A DNA stretch of 64,000 bases from Bacteroidota bacterium (GTDB lineage Bacteria > Bacteroidota > Bacteroidia > B-17B0 > Aurantibacillaceae): positions 1-64,000 of the forward strand of contig SYAL01000017.1 in assembly GCA_005787585.1 (NCBI GenBank), written 5' to 3'. Below the pieces are notes generated by a model, which was not told the DNA's origin, made no database searches, and saw only the letters and a program-made list of their open reading frames with translations. The translations under genes and the position numbers were made by a program. Shown here in pieces: positions 15,627 to 24,959 of this stretch (positions are counted from its first letter, which is position 1; each line of letters begins with the position of its first letter).

Positions 15627-17504
15627 ATGTTTAAAAAATTTTTTTTAATTATTTTTTTGAACTTAAATTTTATAAATTTTTCCCAAAATATAGATAGTAT
15701 TTGGTTATATGCCAATTATAATAAACAAGAAACTTTCATTAAAATGCGCGATGGAGTTAAATTATTTACAACAATTTATTCACCTAAATCAACTACCGAA
15801 AAACATCCAATTTTAATGATGCGAACACCATACTCTTGTGCTCCTTATGGAAAAGATGAATTTTCGTCACGCATATATTCAACACATTGGATAAATTATG
15901 TAAAAGAAGAATACATAATTGTAATGCAAGATGTAAGAGGAAAATACATGAGTGAAGGCGAATTTGTAGATGTTAGACCATATATCGAAAATAAGAAAAC
16001 TAAAAAAGATATCGACGAATCTAGTGATTCTTTTGATGCGATTGATTGGTTGATAAAAAATGTGGTGAATAATAATGGAAATGTTGGAGTTTTTGGCATA
16101 TCATATCCCGGATTTTACAGCACTATGGCTGCGCTTAGTAATCATCCTGCATTAAAAGCTGTTAGTCCTCAAGCCCCAGTTACTGATTGGTTTATTGGAG
16201 ACGATTTTCATCATAACGGTGCATTTGCTTTAGTCGATGGATTTAGTTTCTATTCAGGCTTTGGTAAAAATAGACCTAAACCAACAACAGAAAGTGTAAA
16301 AGGATTTATTATTCCTGAGAAAGACAACTATCATTTTTATTTAAAACAGGGTGCTCTAAAAAATTTTAAACCATACATGGACAGTGTTCGCTTTTGGGAT
16401 GATTTAATGAAACATCCTAATTATGATAATTGGTGGAAAGCGAGAGATGCAAGAAGACATTGTAAAAATATTAAACCTGCTATATTGGTAGTGGGTGGAA
16501 CCTTTGATGCAGAAGATTGTTTTGGTGCTTGGAATTTATACAAAGCCATTGAAAAACAATCGCCTACTACAAATAATAAATTGGTTATGGGGCCATGGTT
16601 TCATGGAGGATGGCATCGGGGAGAAGGTTCAAATCTCGGAAATATTAGATTTGGAAATAATACTACTTCTTATTATCAAAATGATTTAGAGGTGCCATTT
16701 TTTAATTATTATTTAAAAGGTAAGGGAGATATTGATAAAATAGCTGAAGCTACTATTTTTTTTAGTGGAGAAAATGCATGGAAAAACTTTGAAAGTTGGC
16801 CTCCAAAAAAAATAGAAAATAAATCGATTTATTTAACAGAAAAAAACGGTTTATCTTTTGAAAAAACTAAAAATTTAAACGTATTTTTAAATTACACTAG
16901 TTTTCCTAATAAGCCAGTGCCTTATACAGAAGATGTTCATTTAAATCGTACCAGAGAATACATGACCGACGATCAGCGTTTTGCATCAAGAAGACCTGAT
17001 GTTTTAGTTTTTGAAACCGAATTTTTAACCGAAAACTTAAGTTTAGCAGGCAATGTAATTGCCGACTTAAAAGTAAGTTTAAGTTCAAGTGATGCAGATT
17101 TTGTAGTTAAAATAATTGATGTATTTCCTGATAATTTTAGCTACGAAAGTCAATATTGTTGCAAAGGTAAAAAACCAGAGACAGAAATGGGAGCTTATCA
17201 AATGCTGGTGAGAGGTGAAATTATGCGAGGTCGTTTTAGAAATGGATTTGATGCGCCTGTGGCCTTTACTCCAGATAAAATTGAAACTGTTAAATTCGAA
17301 TTGCCAGATATAGCTCATACTTTTTTAAAAGGGCATAAACTAATGATACAAATTCAAAGTTCGTGGTTTCCTCTTTTTGATAGAAATCCACAACAATTTT
17401 TAGATATTTATAATTGCGATGATAAAGACTTTGTGTCTTGTGATATTAAAATACACATTGGTAGTGAATTATCTAAACTTATATTACCAATTTTAAGCAA
17501 CTAG
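15627..17504 (+). CDS. CocE/NonD family hydrolase (X-Pro dipeptidyl-peptidase fold), secreted
   Basis: Alpha/beta-hydrolase of the S15/CocE group, which cleave alpha-amino acid esters, glutaryl-amides or X-Pro peptides. I start at the ATG at 15627 (625 aa) because it begins a signal peptide (MFKKFFLIIFLNLNFINFS); the frame can be read 31 codons further upstream but without secretion signal sense. IVMQDVRGKYMSEGEF (98-113) supplies the oxyanion Tyr region, GVFGISYPGFYS the nucleophile Ser159, and the Asp and His lie in VGGTFDAEDCFG and MGPWFHGGWHRG. A C-terminal jelly-roll domain (about 430-620) completes the family architecture. Substrate unknown. The small Cys-rich gene follows after four bases. 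Confidence 0.88.
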   Translation: MFKKFFLIIFLNLNFINFSQNIDSIWLYANYNKQETFIKMRDGVKLFTTIYSPKSTTEKHPILMMRTPYSCAPYGKDEFSSRIYSTHWINYVKEEYIIVMQDVRGKYMSEGEFVDVRPYIENKKTKKDIDESSDSFDAIDWLIKNVVNNNGNVGVFGISYPGFYSTMAALSNHPALKAVSPQAPVTDWFIGDDFHHNGAFALVDGFSFYSGFGKNRPKPTTESVKGFIIPEKDNYHFYLKQGALKNFKPYMDSVRFWDDLMKHPNYDNWWKARDARRHCKNIKPAILVVGGTFDAEDCFGAWNLYKAIEKQSPTTNNKLVMGPWFHGGWHRGEGSNLGNIRFGNNTTSYYQNDLEVPFFNYYLKGKGDIDKIAEATIFFSGENAWKNFESWPPKKIENKSIYLTEKNGLSFEKTKNLNVFLNYTSFPNKPVPYTEDVHLNRTREYMTDDQRFASRRPDVLVFETEFLTENLSLAGNVIADLKVSLSSSDADFVVKIIDVFPDNFSYESQYCCKGKKPETEMGAYQMLVRGEIMRGRFRNGFDAPVAFTPDKIETVKFELPDIAHTFLKGHKLMIQIQSSWFPLFDRNPQQFLDIYNCDDKDFVSCDIKIHIGSELSKLILPILSN

Positions 17505-17508
17505 AACT

Positions 17509-17622
17509 ATGCAAGAAATAGCTGTTTATATTTTTCTTGGTTTAGCTTTATGTTTTTTAATTATAAAACTTATTATTCGAAAAAAAAAACAAACTTGCAA
17601 AAAAGATTGTAATTGTAGTTAA
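17509..17622 (+). CDS. Tiny Cys-rich membrane protein, FeoB-associated type
   Basis: A 37-residue frame starting ATG four bases after the CocE-type gene. One transmembrane helix (IAVYIFLGLALCFLIIKLII, residues 4-23) is followed by a Lys/Arg cluster and a terminal Cys motif TCKKDCNCS (C-x3-C-x-C). This is the layout of the FeoB-associated Cys-rich membrane proteins of Bacteroidota (about 40-50 residues, one helix, Lys patch, terminal CxxxCxC). In those genomes it usually follows feoB; no feoB is in this window. It may be cotranscribed with the hydrolase. Short length limits certainty, but motif order and tight spacing support a real gene. Confidence 0.65.
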   Translation: MQEIAVYIFLGLALCFLIIKLIIRKKKQTCKKDCNCS

Positions 17623-17697
17623 TTTATTTTTTTAGAATTAAAATAAATATTAGTAAAAAATCTAATTAAAATTGAAAATAATATATTAAAGTAGCAA

Positions 17698-18927
17698 TTA
17701 TTTATTTAAAGCTACTTTTAAATTTTCATCTAAAGCTGATAAAAATTCTTCGGTATATAAATAATGTTCGCCATGATTTACTTTATTTCCAAAAGCACAA
17801 ATTGCTAAATCTTTTGTCATTTTTCCACATTCAACAGTTTCTACACAAACTTTTTCTAGGGTTTGAGAAAAATGAATTAGTTCTTGGTTATTATCTAATT
17901 TTCCTCTAAACTCCAAACCTCTCGTCCAAGCAAAAATACTAGCAATTGGATTAGTTGATGTAGGTTTACCAGCTTGGTGATCTCTAAAATGTCTAGTTAC
18001 AGTTCCGTGAGCCGCTTCCGCTTCCATAATTTTTCCATCAGGAGTAATTAAAACTGAAGTCATTAAACCTAATGAACCAAAACCCTGAGCAACCGAATCG
18101 GATTGGACATCACCGTCATAATTTTTACAAGCCCAAACAAAACTACCATTCCATTTTAGAGCACTTGCTACCATATCATCAATTAATCGATGCTCATAAA
18201 CAATTCCAGCAGCTTGATATTTAGTTTTATAATCTATTTGATAAATTTCTTCAAAAATATCTTTAAAACGACCATCATATTTTTTTAAGATCGTATTTTT
18301 AGTTGATAAGTATAAAGGCCATTTTTTATTTAATGCCACATTAAAGCAAGAGTGAGCAAATCCACGAATAGATTCTTCCACATTATACATCCCCATTGCA
18401 ACACCAGGGCCACTAAACTTATATATTTCGTGTTCTATAACCTTTCCATCTTCAGCTTCAAATTTGATAGTTAATTTTCCTTTTCCCGGAATTACAAAAT
18501 CAGTTGCTTTATATTGATCGCCAAAAGCGTGACGGCCAACAATAATTGGCGAGGTCCAATTACTAACTAAGCGCGGTACGTTTTTACAGACAATTGGTTC
18601 ACGAAAAACGGTTCCATCTAAAATATTTCGTATTGTTCCATTTGGAGATTTCCACATTTGCTTTAATTTAAATTCTTTTACTCTATCTTCGTCCGGTGTA
18701 ATAGTAGCACATTTAATGCCAACTTGATATTTCTTTATAGCCTCTGCAGAATCGATGGTAACTTGATCATTAGTTGCATCACGATGTTCGATACCTAAGT
18801 CAAAATATTTTATATCAATATCTAAATATGGTAATACTAATTTATCTTTGATAAACTTCCAAATGATACGGGTCATTTCATCACCGTCTAATTCAACCAC
18901 AGGATTGACTACTTTAATTTTATTCAT
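17698..18927 (-). CDS. icd: NADP-dependent isocitrate dehydrogenase, eukaryote-like homodimeric type
   Basis: TCA cycle enzyme: isocitrate to 2-oxoglutarate, making NADPH. 409 residues. The N-terminus [25 protein letters not shown] and [19 protein letters not shown] (substrate-binding Ser/Asn/Arg) are those of the eukaryotic-type IDP subfamily, not E. coli Icd. Metal-binding [21 protein letters not shown] and [12 protein letters not shown] are intact. Length fits the subfamily (about 400-415). The gene stands alone with a -7 box TAATTTTG at 18955-18962, 28 bases before the ATG. Convergent with the Cys-rich small gene. Confidence 0.97.
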   Translation of the reverse strand: MNKIKVVNPVVELDGDEMTRIIWKFIKDKLVLPYLDIDIKYFDLGIEHRDATNDQVTIDSAEAIKKYQVGIKCATITPDEDRVKEFKLKQMWKSPNGTIRNILDGTVFREPIVCKNVPRLVSNWTSPIIVGRHAFGDQYKATDFVIPGKGKLTIKFEAEDGKVIEHEIYKFSGPGVAMGMYNVEESIRGFAHSCFNVALNKKWPLYLSTKNTILKKYDGRFKDIFEEIYQIDYKTKYQAAGIVYEHRLIDDMVASALKWNGSFVWACKNYDGDVQSDSVAQGFGSLGLMTSVLITPDGKIMEAEAAHGTVTRHFRDHQAGKPTSTNPIASIFAWTRGLEFRGKLDNNQELIHFSQTLEKVCVETVECGKMTKDLAICAFGNKVNHGEHYLYTEEFLSALDENLKVALNK

Positions 18928-18954
18928 GGTTTTAAAAATATTTTTAATTCTTTA

Positions 18955-18962
18955 CAAAATTA
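18955..18962 (-). promoter_or_regulatory. -7 promoter box of icd
   Basis: The minus strand reads TAATTTTG, matching TAnnTTTG, with the ATG 27 bases downstream. Confidence 0.5.
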
Positions 18963-19077
18963 GAAAAGCATAATCAATTGCCAAGTATTTTATTATATTT
19001 TTAAAATTAAGTAATAAAATAAAAAATCACTGCATTTCAACCAGTTTCTATTATATTTACTGAAATTTTTAAAACAT

Positions 19078-19734
19078 ATGAGGTTTCACAAAGAAGGTTA
19101 TGCCAGTTTGTTTTTAGTGATTATTTTTAGCTTTATAATTATTTTTATTGCTCATTACTTTTTTCCAAATTTTAAAATAGCTCATTGGTTTGCCTATTTG
19201 TTAAGCAGTATTTTAACGATTACTATTGTTCAATTTTTTAGAAATCCGATTCGTAAATATACTCTTGGCGAAAATCTTATTATTTGCCCCGCTGACGGCA
19301 AAGTTGTTGTTGTTGAAGAAACCATCGAAGGCGAATATTTTAAAGATAAACGATTACAAGTGAGTATTTTTATGAGCCCGACTAATGTTCATATAAATCG
19401 TTTTCCGATTTCTGGTATTATTAGTTTTTTTAAATATCACTCGGGAAAATTTTTAGTGGCCTACGATCCAAAAAGTAGCACTGATAATGAACGTACAACA
19501 ATTGTTGTTAAACACAAAAACGGTATAGAAATTATGTTTCGTCAAATTGCGGGTGCTTTAGCAAGAAGAATAGTTTGGTATTGCAAAGAAGGAGAAATTG
19601 CTGAACAATGTGAGCAAATGGGATTTATTAAATTTGGTTCGCGAGTAGATTTATTTTTACCAATTGGTACTAAATTAAATATAAAATTAGGCGATATGGT
19701 AAGAGGTTCACAAACTGTTTTAGGAGAAATTTAA
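19078..19734 (+). CDS. psd: Phosphatidylserine decarboxylase, short (archaeal-type) form
   Basis: Makes phosphatidylethanolamine from phosphatidylserine at the inner membrane. 218 residues, the short PSD-A form. Two hydrophobic segments (about 11-28 and 36-52) anchor it. ICPADGKVVVVEE, FMSPTNVHINRFPISG (His-containing) and KFGSRVDLFLP are the family motifs; the last carries the self-cleavage pair Gly187-Ser188 that generates the pyruvoyl group. It stands alone, divergent from icd; no phosphatidylserine synthase is in the window. Start ATG 19078 directly precedes an N-terminal HKEG motif, as expected for the family (MRFHKEGY). Confidence 0.95.
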   Translation: MRFHKEGYASLFLVIIFSFIIIFIAHYFFPNFKIAHWFAYLLSSILTITIVQFFRNPIRKYTLGENLIICPADGKVVVVEETIEGEYFKDKRLQVSIFMSPTNVHINRFPISGIISFFKYHSGKFLVAYDPKSSTDNERTTIVVKHKNGIEIMFRQIAGALARRIVWYCKEGEIAEQCEQMGFIKFGSRVDLFLPIGTKLNIKLGDMVRGSQTVLGEI

Positions 19735-19775
19735 TTTTTTTTTCTAAAAAAATTCAACATTAGATAGTGTCAATT

Positions 19776-22700
19776 TTAAAAAAAAGCTCTTATTTGCATT
19801 CCACCTATATTTATTAAATCTGTTTCAGATGTTTTACGTGCATTATAATTAATACTTATTTGAATATTATCATTTATATTTCTTTGATAGCTTAATTCCC
19901 AGGTAAAGTTATTTCCTGTACTTAAACCGTTAAGCATTTCATATGATAGCGCTGAGTTTTTAGTGTCGTTATAACTAATTTTAATTAAATCAAATCGAGC
20001 ATTTAAACTTCCTTTTTCAGTTTGATTGTATCTTAACTCAAATCCAAACAAATTAATATATGCTTTTTGAGCATTTACTATATTTTCAAAGTCTGAATAA
20101 AGCAGGTTCTTTTTTTCGCTATATTTATAAATAGAACTTAGTCTAAAAATTGTATTTGGTTGAAAAATAAGTTTTTGTTCTGATTCAAACCCTTGAATTA
20201 TAAAATTCCGATCTAAAAAAAATTGTGAGTTATTTTCTTTTTTACTCATAATATGACTACTATTAATAGCCCAAGATTTCAAAAAATTCAGTCGCCACTT
20301 TATTTCGTGAGATATTAAGTATTTACCTTCAATGCCATTAGTAAGAAGTTGTCGCGACTCATTTTTTAAATAAGTATAATCTGCACCAAAAAAAGCTGAA
20401 GATTGATTAAAAAATATACTTTGTCTAATATTATTATTATTAGCCAATAAAAATGTGTCTTTCACAATTAAAAAAGGATTATAATTTTCTAATCTGTTTG
20501 TATTACTTATTTTATTATCAATTCTTACTGCAGTTTGAATGCTCCATCTATTGGTAAACCGATTAATTGCTTTTTTATTATTTTTTAGTATTACAGAAGG
20601 ACGAATATTTAAAGAAATACTAAGTTGATTTTGTAATACTTTAACATAATTATTAGTAGGAGTATAAATTTTAATAAATTTTGCTTGATCGATAAACTTT
20701 GACACTTCAAATTCATTTAATTCTTTAATTTCATTATTATTATAATCTATCCAGGCATATTGTCCTTGACCTGCAGGCACTTCTAAATAATAAAATTCAC
20801 GTTTATTTTCTAAGCCATAGCCTGTTTCGAAAAATAATCCACCAGTTATAAGACCTTTCAAATAGCGAGGATTATATTCTAAGCGATTTAATAATGTATT
20901 ATCTGACTTTAATGAATTACCAACTATATTTTTACTTAAGTATAAATTTCGATAAGTGATTAGAAGAGTTATAGGATTGTTTTTAATAGAATAAATTGAG
21001 CTTTGTAAACCTACATTAGTTGCATAAGTGCTATCTTTTAATGTTAAATTATACGCTAATTTATCTCTTCTTTCCTTATAAAATAGTTTAATTTTACTTT
21101 TAGTGCTGTCGTCATTTGAGATACTTGCTTCCCATTCCCAAAATTGATAAGCTTTGGGCATTAGGCTCAAATCAGATTTTGCTTTAAGTAAATTATTTTC
21201 AAATTCATCGTTAAATGAAAATTTTAATTTTCTTATATTTTGAGAAAGAAAAGATTTATGTCTATAAAATTGAGAATTTTGATTGTAGTATATATCTTTT
21301 GTATTTAATAGAGATGCTGTATAAAAAGCTTTATTTTTTTTAGTTTGATAATTAGAATTTAAAGAATGTTTTAAACCCCTATATAAATTGCCTTCGTTAA
21401 AAGATTGTATTGTATATAAAATTGAAGATTTGTTAGTTTTAATCCAACCTAATTCCGCTTGACTTATTTGCTGATTATCAATCTGATTACTTTTTAGTAG
21501 TCGATTCCAGTCTCTTTCAAACTCTATTGTTCGGAAACGTTCAATTTGAGAAAAATCTTTTTGTATAATTTCGTAATTTAAATTGTATATCCATTTTGTT
21601 TGTTGATTTAATGAATCTATTTTTAAAATAGTTTGATTTTTACTTATTAATTTAAATCCTCCTGCATGGTCGTTACCTAAATCTTTTGAACTAAAAGTGT
21701 TAATTGTATTTTTAGAATATACACCTTCGAAATTTAAAATATGATTCGTTGAAAAACTGTAATTTAAACCCGTGGTAAGCATTTGATTTTGTTTAGGAGT
21801 CACTAATAAAAGTAAAGGTTCAAAATCTCCTTGTAATTTCCCATCAATTGGAGCTGTCCATATATATACTCGACCATTTGCAGATGAGTTTATTTGCTTA
21901 TAATATCCTTTATTAACTCCAACGTTACTAAATTTTAAATTATATTTTGCATTATCTGGATTATTACTGTAAACATATATATTGGGGTATAAAATGCTGT
22001 TAATTAAAGTATCTACTTTTTTATAAAATATTTTGTCACTATTAAATGTTTGAGATGAATCCACACCAAAATAAAAAGTTGAATTTAAGCTATCACCCGA
22101 ATTAATTAAAATATTTTTCTGATCTTGATTTAACGACTGCTGCAATGGTTTATTTTTGTTGTCTTGTTCGCTATAAAAGTTTAAGTAGATATTTGATTTT
22201 TTTGAATTTATTTCTTCTCCAAAGAAAAATAAAGATCTCGCATAATTTCTTTCGGCATATTGAAATTCTGCCACAATCCTTTTATCTTTTGTAATCATTT
22301 GTTTTGCTGTAAAAGTTATTTCGCCTGTATTATAATCAATAATATAATCGTTTTCTTGACCACGCTGTAATATTTTTCCATCTATATAAATTTTTTCGGT
22401 TCCACTTAAAACAATAATAAATAGTTCGTTATTAGCTCCATTTAATCGGTATGGCCCTTGATTATTTTCAACACCAAAAAATACTTGTCTCGAAAATTTT
22501 CCGCGAGAAATTGCACCTGATATTTGTGTTTTGAAAGTTAATTTACTATTAGTATCTAAATAATTATTTTCAAGATAAACTCCTTGAGCACGCTTATATA
22601 AATTCATAAAATAACTATTTCTTGGACGCGATAATTGATAATCTCCTAAAATTAATTTAGAAGACTCGTTATTTAATTGAATAAATACTTTATCAAATTC

Positions 22701-23288
22701 TTGAAGTTGAGCTGATGTGCCATCCGCCTGAAATGGAATATTATTATCAGTAGCAGCTAATACAATGTCTATATCTTGAGATAACTTTCCACTTACTTGT
22801 AAATTTAAATTTGAATTAAGAACAACATCCTGGTTATTCCCAAAAGAAATTCCTCGACTTATATTTCCGTTTTTTGTTAAATCATCATTTTGAAATAATT
22901 TATCGTTATTATCAGAATTGTTAAATTGAATTGTAAAAGGGTTAATTGGTCGGCTTAAATCAGTATATAAAATAGAAGGATTTTTATGAAAATATTTTTT
23001 TTCAAAATTGTAAGGAAATGTTTTATAAGATACTATTAAGCTATCAGGGCGCTTATTCTTAAATATTAATGCGTGAAATTTATAATTTATTTCAGGTCGA
23101 TTTAGCGAATCAATTTTAGGAAATATTTTAAAATTTATACTTCCTGGCACTATACTTAATGAGTCTATGACCAAAGTATCGGAAAATATTTTAAATAATT
23201 TTAATTTATTTGGATTAAATTGTTGGGCATTTCCTTTTATCAAAATAAAAGAAAACACCATTAGTATTCCTAATCGCTTTAAATACAC
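19776..23288 (-). CDS. Large predicted outer membrane barrel protein, function unknown
   Basis: 1170 residues with a signal peptide (MYLKRLGILMVFSFILIKGNAQ). After an N-terminal beta-rich part, residues near 140-240 contain GNISRGISFGNNQDVVLNS, LNLQVSGKLSQDIDIVLAATD and a Q-rich FQADGTSAQLQEFDK stretch, then LILGDYQLSRPRNSYFMNLYKRAQG. From memory the style resembles SprA-like giant barrels of this phylum and a conserved, unnamed family. Most of the rest alternates strands and ends in Phe (IGGMQIRAFF), as expected of a barrel. EITFTAKQMITKDKRIVAEFQYAERNY resembles Ig-like assembly domains. Function unknown; a role in envelope biogenesis or secretion is a guess. Lone gene with no clear promoter. 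Confidence 0.75.
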   Translation of the reverse strand: MYLKRLGILMVFSFILIKGNAQQFNPNKLKLFKIFSDTLVIDSLSIVPGSINFKIFPKIDSLNRPEINYKFHALIFKNKRPDSLIVSYKTFPYNFEKKYFHKNPSILYTDLSRPINPFTIQFNNSDNNDKLFQNDDLTKNGNISRGISFGNNQDVVLNSNLNLQVSGKLSQDIDIVLAATDNNIPFQADGTSAQLQEFDKVFIQLNNESSKLILGDYQLSRPRNSYFMNLYKRAQGVYLENNYLDTNSKLTFKTQISGAISRGKFSRQVFFGVENNQGPYRLNGANNELFIIVLSGTEKIYIDGKILQRGQENDYIIDYNTGEITFTAKQMITKDKRIVAEFQYAERNYARSLFFFGEEINSKKSNIYLNFYSEQDNKNKPLQQSLNQDQKNILINSGDSLNSTFYFGVDSSQTFNSDKIFYKKVDTLINSILYPNIYVYSNNPDNAKYNLKFSNVGVNKGYYKQINSSANGRVYIWTAPIDGKLQGDFEPLLLLVTPKQNQMLTTGLNYSFSTNHILNFEGVYSKNTINTFSSKDLGNDHAGGFKLISKNQTILKIDSLNQQTKWIYNLNYEIIQKDFSQIERFRTIEFERDWNRLLKSNQIDNQQISQAELGWIKTNKSSILYTIQSFNEGNLYRGLKHSLNSNYQTKKNKAFYTASLLNTKDIYYNQNSQFYRHKSFLSQNIRKLKFSFNDEFENNLLKAKSDLSLMPKAYQFWEWEASISNDDSTKSKIKLFYKERRDKLAYNLTLKDSTYATNVGLQSSIYSIKNNPITLLITYRNLYLSKNIVGNSLKSDNTLLNRLEYNPRYLKGLITGGLFFETGYGLENKREFYYLEVPAGQGQYAWIDYNNNEIKELNEFEVSKFIDQAKFIKIYTPTNNYVKVLQNQLSISLNIRPSVILKNNKKAINRFTNRWSIQTAVRIDNKISNTNRLENYNPFLIVKDTFLLANNNNIRQSIFFNQSSAFFGADYTYLKNESRQLLTNGIEGKYLISHEIKWRLNFLKSWAINSSHIMSKKENNSQFFLDRNFIIQGFESEQKLIFQPNTIFRLSSIYKYSEKKNLLYSDFENIVNAQKAYINLFGFELRYNQTEKGSLNARFDLIKISYNDTKNSALSYEMLNGLSTGNNFTWELSYQRNINDNIQISINYNARKTSETDLINIGGMQIRAFF

Positions 23289-23380
23289 TTTATTATAACG
23301 TTTTTAAAGTTGAGAAATTGTAAAAGAAATAAGATTTGTAATTAATCAAATAAAAGTAAGAATTTATTAAATAAATATTT

Positions 23381-24589
23381 TTACGAATTTAATTCATTTA
23401 ATGCTAACCTTACCATTAGCCCAATTCCAATTTCAAGAGATTTCTCGTCAATGTCAAAATTAGAGGTGTGAACACCAGATGTTATTCCTTTTAATTTATT
23501 TCCGGTTCCTAATCTAAAAAAACAACTTGGTACTTTTTGAGAAATAAAAGCAAAGTCCTCAGCCGTCATTCTCAGAGGCAAAATTTCTACTTGTTTTTCG
23601 CCTAAATAATTTATGGCTCCTATAATACAATTATTTGTAAAGGGGATATCATTCACCAAAAAAGGATAACCTTTTTCAATTTTAACAAAAGACTCTATTC
23701 CATAAGTTAATGAAACTTTTTTAACTAGGGATTTTATTTGTTGATGAATTGATGCTCGCCAAGCTTCATCCATTGTTCTTATTGTACCTGCTATTTCAAT
23801 AACAGAAGGGATAACATTTGTTGCACCTTTTCCTTCTATTTTACCAAAAACTACAACTGTTGGAATATTTTCGCCAAGAGTTCCATTTAAAGAATTTGGC
23901 ATCATAAATAATTTATTAATTTCGAGAATAATTTCAGAAGCAATTATTAATGGATTGATACAATCATCTGGCATCGCTGCATGGCCTCCTTTTCCGTTTA
24001 CTGATATGTATATTTCATCAGAACTAGCCATATACATTCCAGATTTAAAACCAACTTTGCCTACTTCCATACTGGGAAATACATGTAAGGCAATTGCTTT
24101 ATCTACTTTAGGATTATCTAATACACCAGCTTCAATCATTAAATTAGCTCCACCCGGTAAAACCTCTTCTCCAGGTTGAAACATAATTTTTATGGTTCCC
24201 TCAAAATCATTTTTTAAATCATTTAAAATAAAAGCCGATCCTAATGCAATTGCTGAATGGGCATCATGACCACAAGCATGCATAATACCATATTTTTTGG
24301 ATTTATAATCAACGTCATTTTTTTCATCAATTGGTAGAGCATCCATATCGGCTCTCAGTAGAATTGTTTTTTTATTTGGATTTCTTCCTTCAATAATTGC
24401 AACAATTCCGGTTTCTAAAAAACCTATTTTAAATTTAATATCAGAAAGAGTAAGTTGTTCTTGAATATATTTTGAAGTCTCGTATTCTTTAAATGAAAGT
24501 TCAGGGTTTTGATGAAGATGCCTTCTGATTTTAGTTACTTTTGAAAAGTAAAGATTGGCAAGCGATTTTATTTTTTTATTTGATATCAT
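23381..24589 (-). CDS. M20 family amidohydrolase (N-acyl amino acid/hippurate hydrolase type)
   Basis: Metal-dependent deacylase of the M20D group, 402 residues. LHQNPELSFKE (25-35), the metal pair region LLRADMDALPI (78-87) and MHACGHDAHS (103-112) with Cys106 and His108 are the classical motifs; MFQPGEE holds the catalytic Glu. A dimerisation insert follows (about 180-300). It would hydrolyse N-acetyl or N-acyl amino acids. The ATG shares one base with the stop of the TauE/SafE gene (TAATG on the minus strand), so these are coupled. Start ATG 24587-24589. Confidence 0.93.
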   Translation of the reverse strand: MISNKKIKSLANLYFSKVTKIRRHLHQNPELSFKEYETSKYIQEQLTLSDIKFKIGFLETGIVAIIEGRNPNKKTILLRADMDALPIDEKNDVDYKSKKYGIMHACGHDAHSAIALGSAFILNDLKNDFEGTIKIMFQPGEEVLPGGANLMIEAGVLDNPKVDKAIALHVFPSMEVGKVGFKSGMYMASSDEIYISVNGKGGHAAMPDDCINPLIIASEIILEINKLFMMPNSLNGTLGENIPTVVVFGKIEGKGATNVIPSVIEIAGTIRTMDEAWRASIHQQIKSLVKKVSLTYGIESFVKIEKGYPFLVNDIPFTNNCIIGAINYLGEKQVEILPLRMTAEDFAFISQKVPSCFFRLGTGNKLKGITSGVHTSNFDIDEKSLEIGIGLMVRLALNELNS

Positions 24590-24957
24590 TATTTATTCCA
24601 AAGCATTTTTATTCCAATTATAATGATAGATATTGCAAAAATTTGTTTTATTAATTTAGTATCTATTGCAATAGCAGTTTTACCTCCACAATAAGCACCT
24701 ATAATAAAAGTTGTAGCTATAATTGCGGCCGATTTATAATCTATATTACCAGCTTTATAATAATTTAAAACAGCCAATAATCCGATAGGAAACATAAACA
24801 TAAACAAAGTTGTGCCCTGAGCTGTTTTTTGATCCATACTTAAAATATAAACTAATGCTGGTACAATAATAATACCTCCACCAATACCAATTAGTCCGCT
24901 AAAAAATCCGGCTATCAGGCCAATTATCAATAAAATGCTTACTGTATTTATGTCCAT
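24589..24957 (-). CDS. TauE/SafE (TSUP) family transporter, half-size
   Basis: 122 residues, one repeat of the TSUP fold, which normally has two (about 250 residues). Four transmembrane helices; GFFSGLIGIGGGIIIVPALV (18-37) is the family signature. It could work as a homodimer exporting sulfite or organosulfur compounds, as proposed for half-size members. It precedes the amidohydrolase with a one-base TAATG overlap and follows the fusion protein gene by two bases, so three genes (24960-28235, this, 23381-24589) probably form one operon on the minus strand. Substrate not known. No frameshift remnant of a second half is seen. Confidence 0.85.
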   Translation of the reverse strand: MDINTVSILLIIGLIAGFFSGLIGIGGGIIIVPALVYILSMDQKTAQGTTLFMFMFPIGLLAVLNYYKAGNIDYKSAAIIATTFIIGAYCGGKTAIAIDTKLIKQIFAISIIIIGIKMLWNK

Positions 24958-24959
24958 AA

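Noticed and set aside
17621-17649. A/T-only hairpin as a terminator between the Cys-rich peptide and icd
   Set aside because: ATTTATTTT/AAAATAAAT pairs well but has no G-C pair, so I cannot tell it from chance in this A/T-rich DNA.
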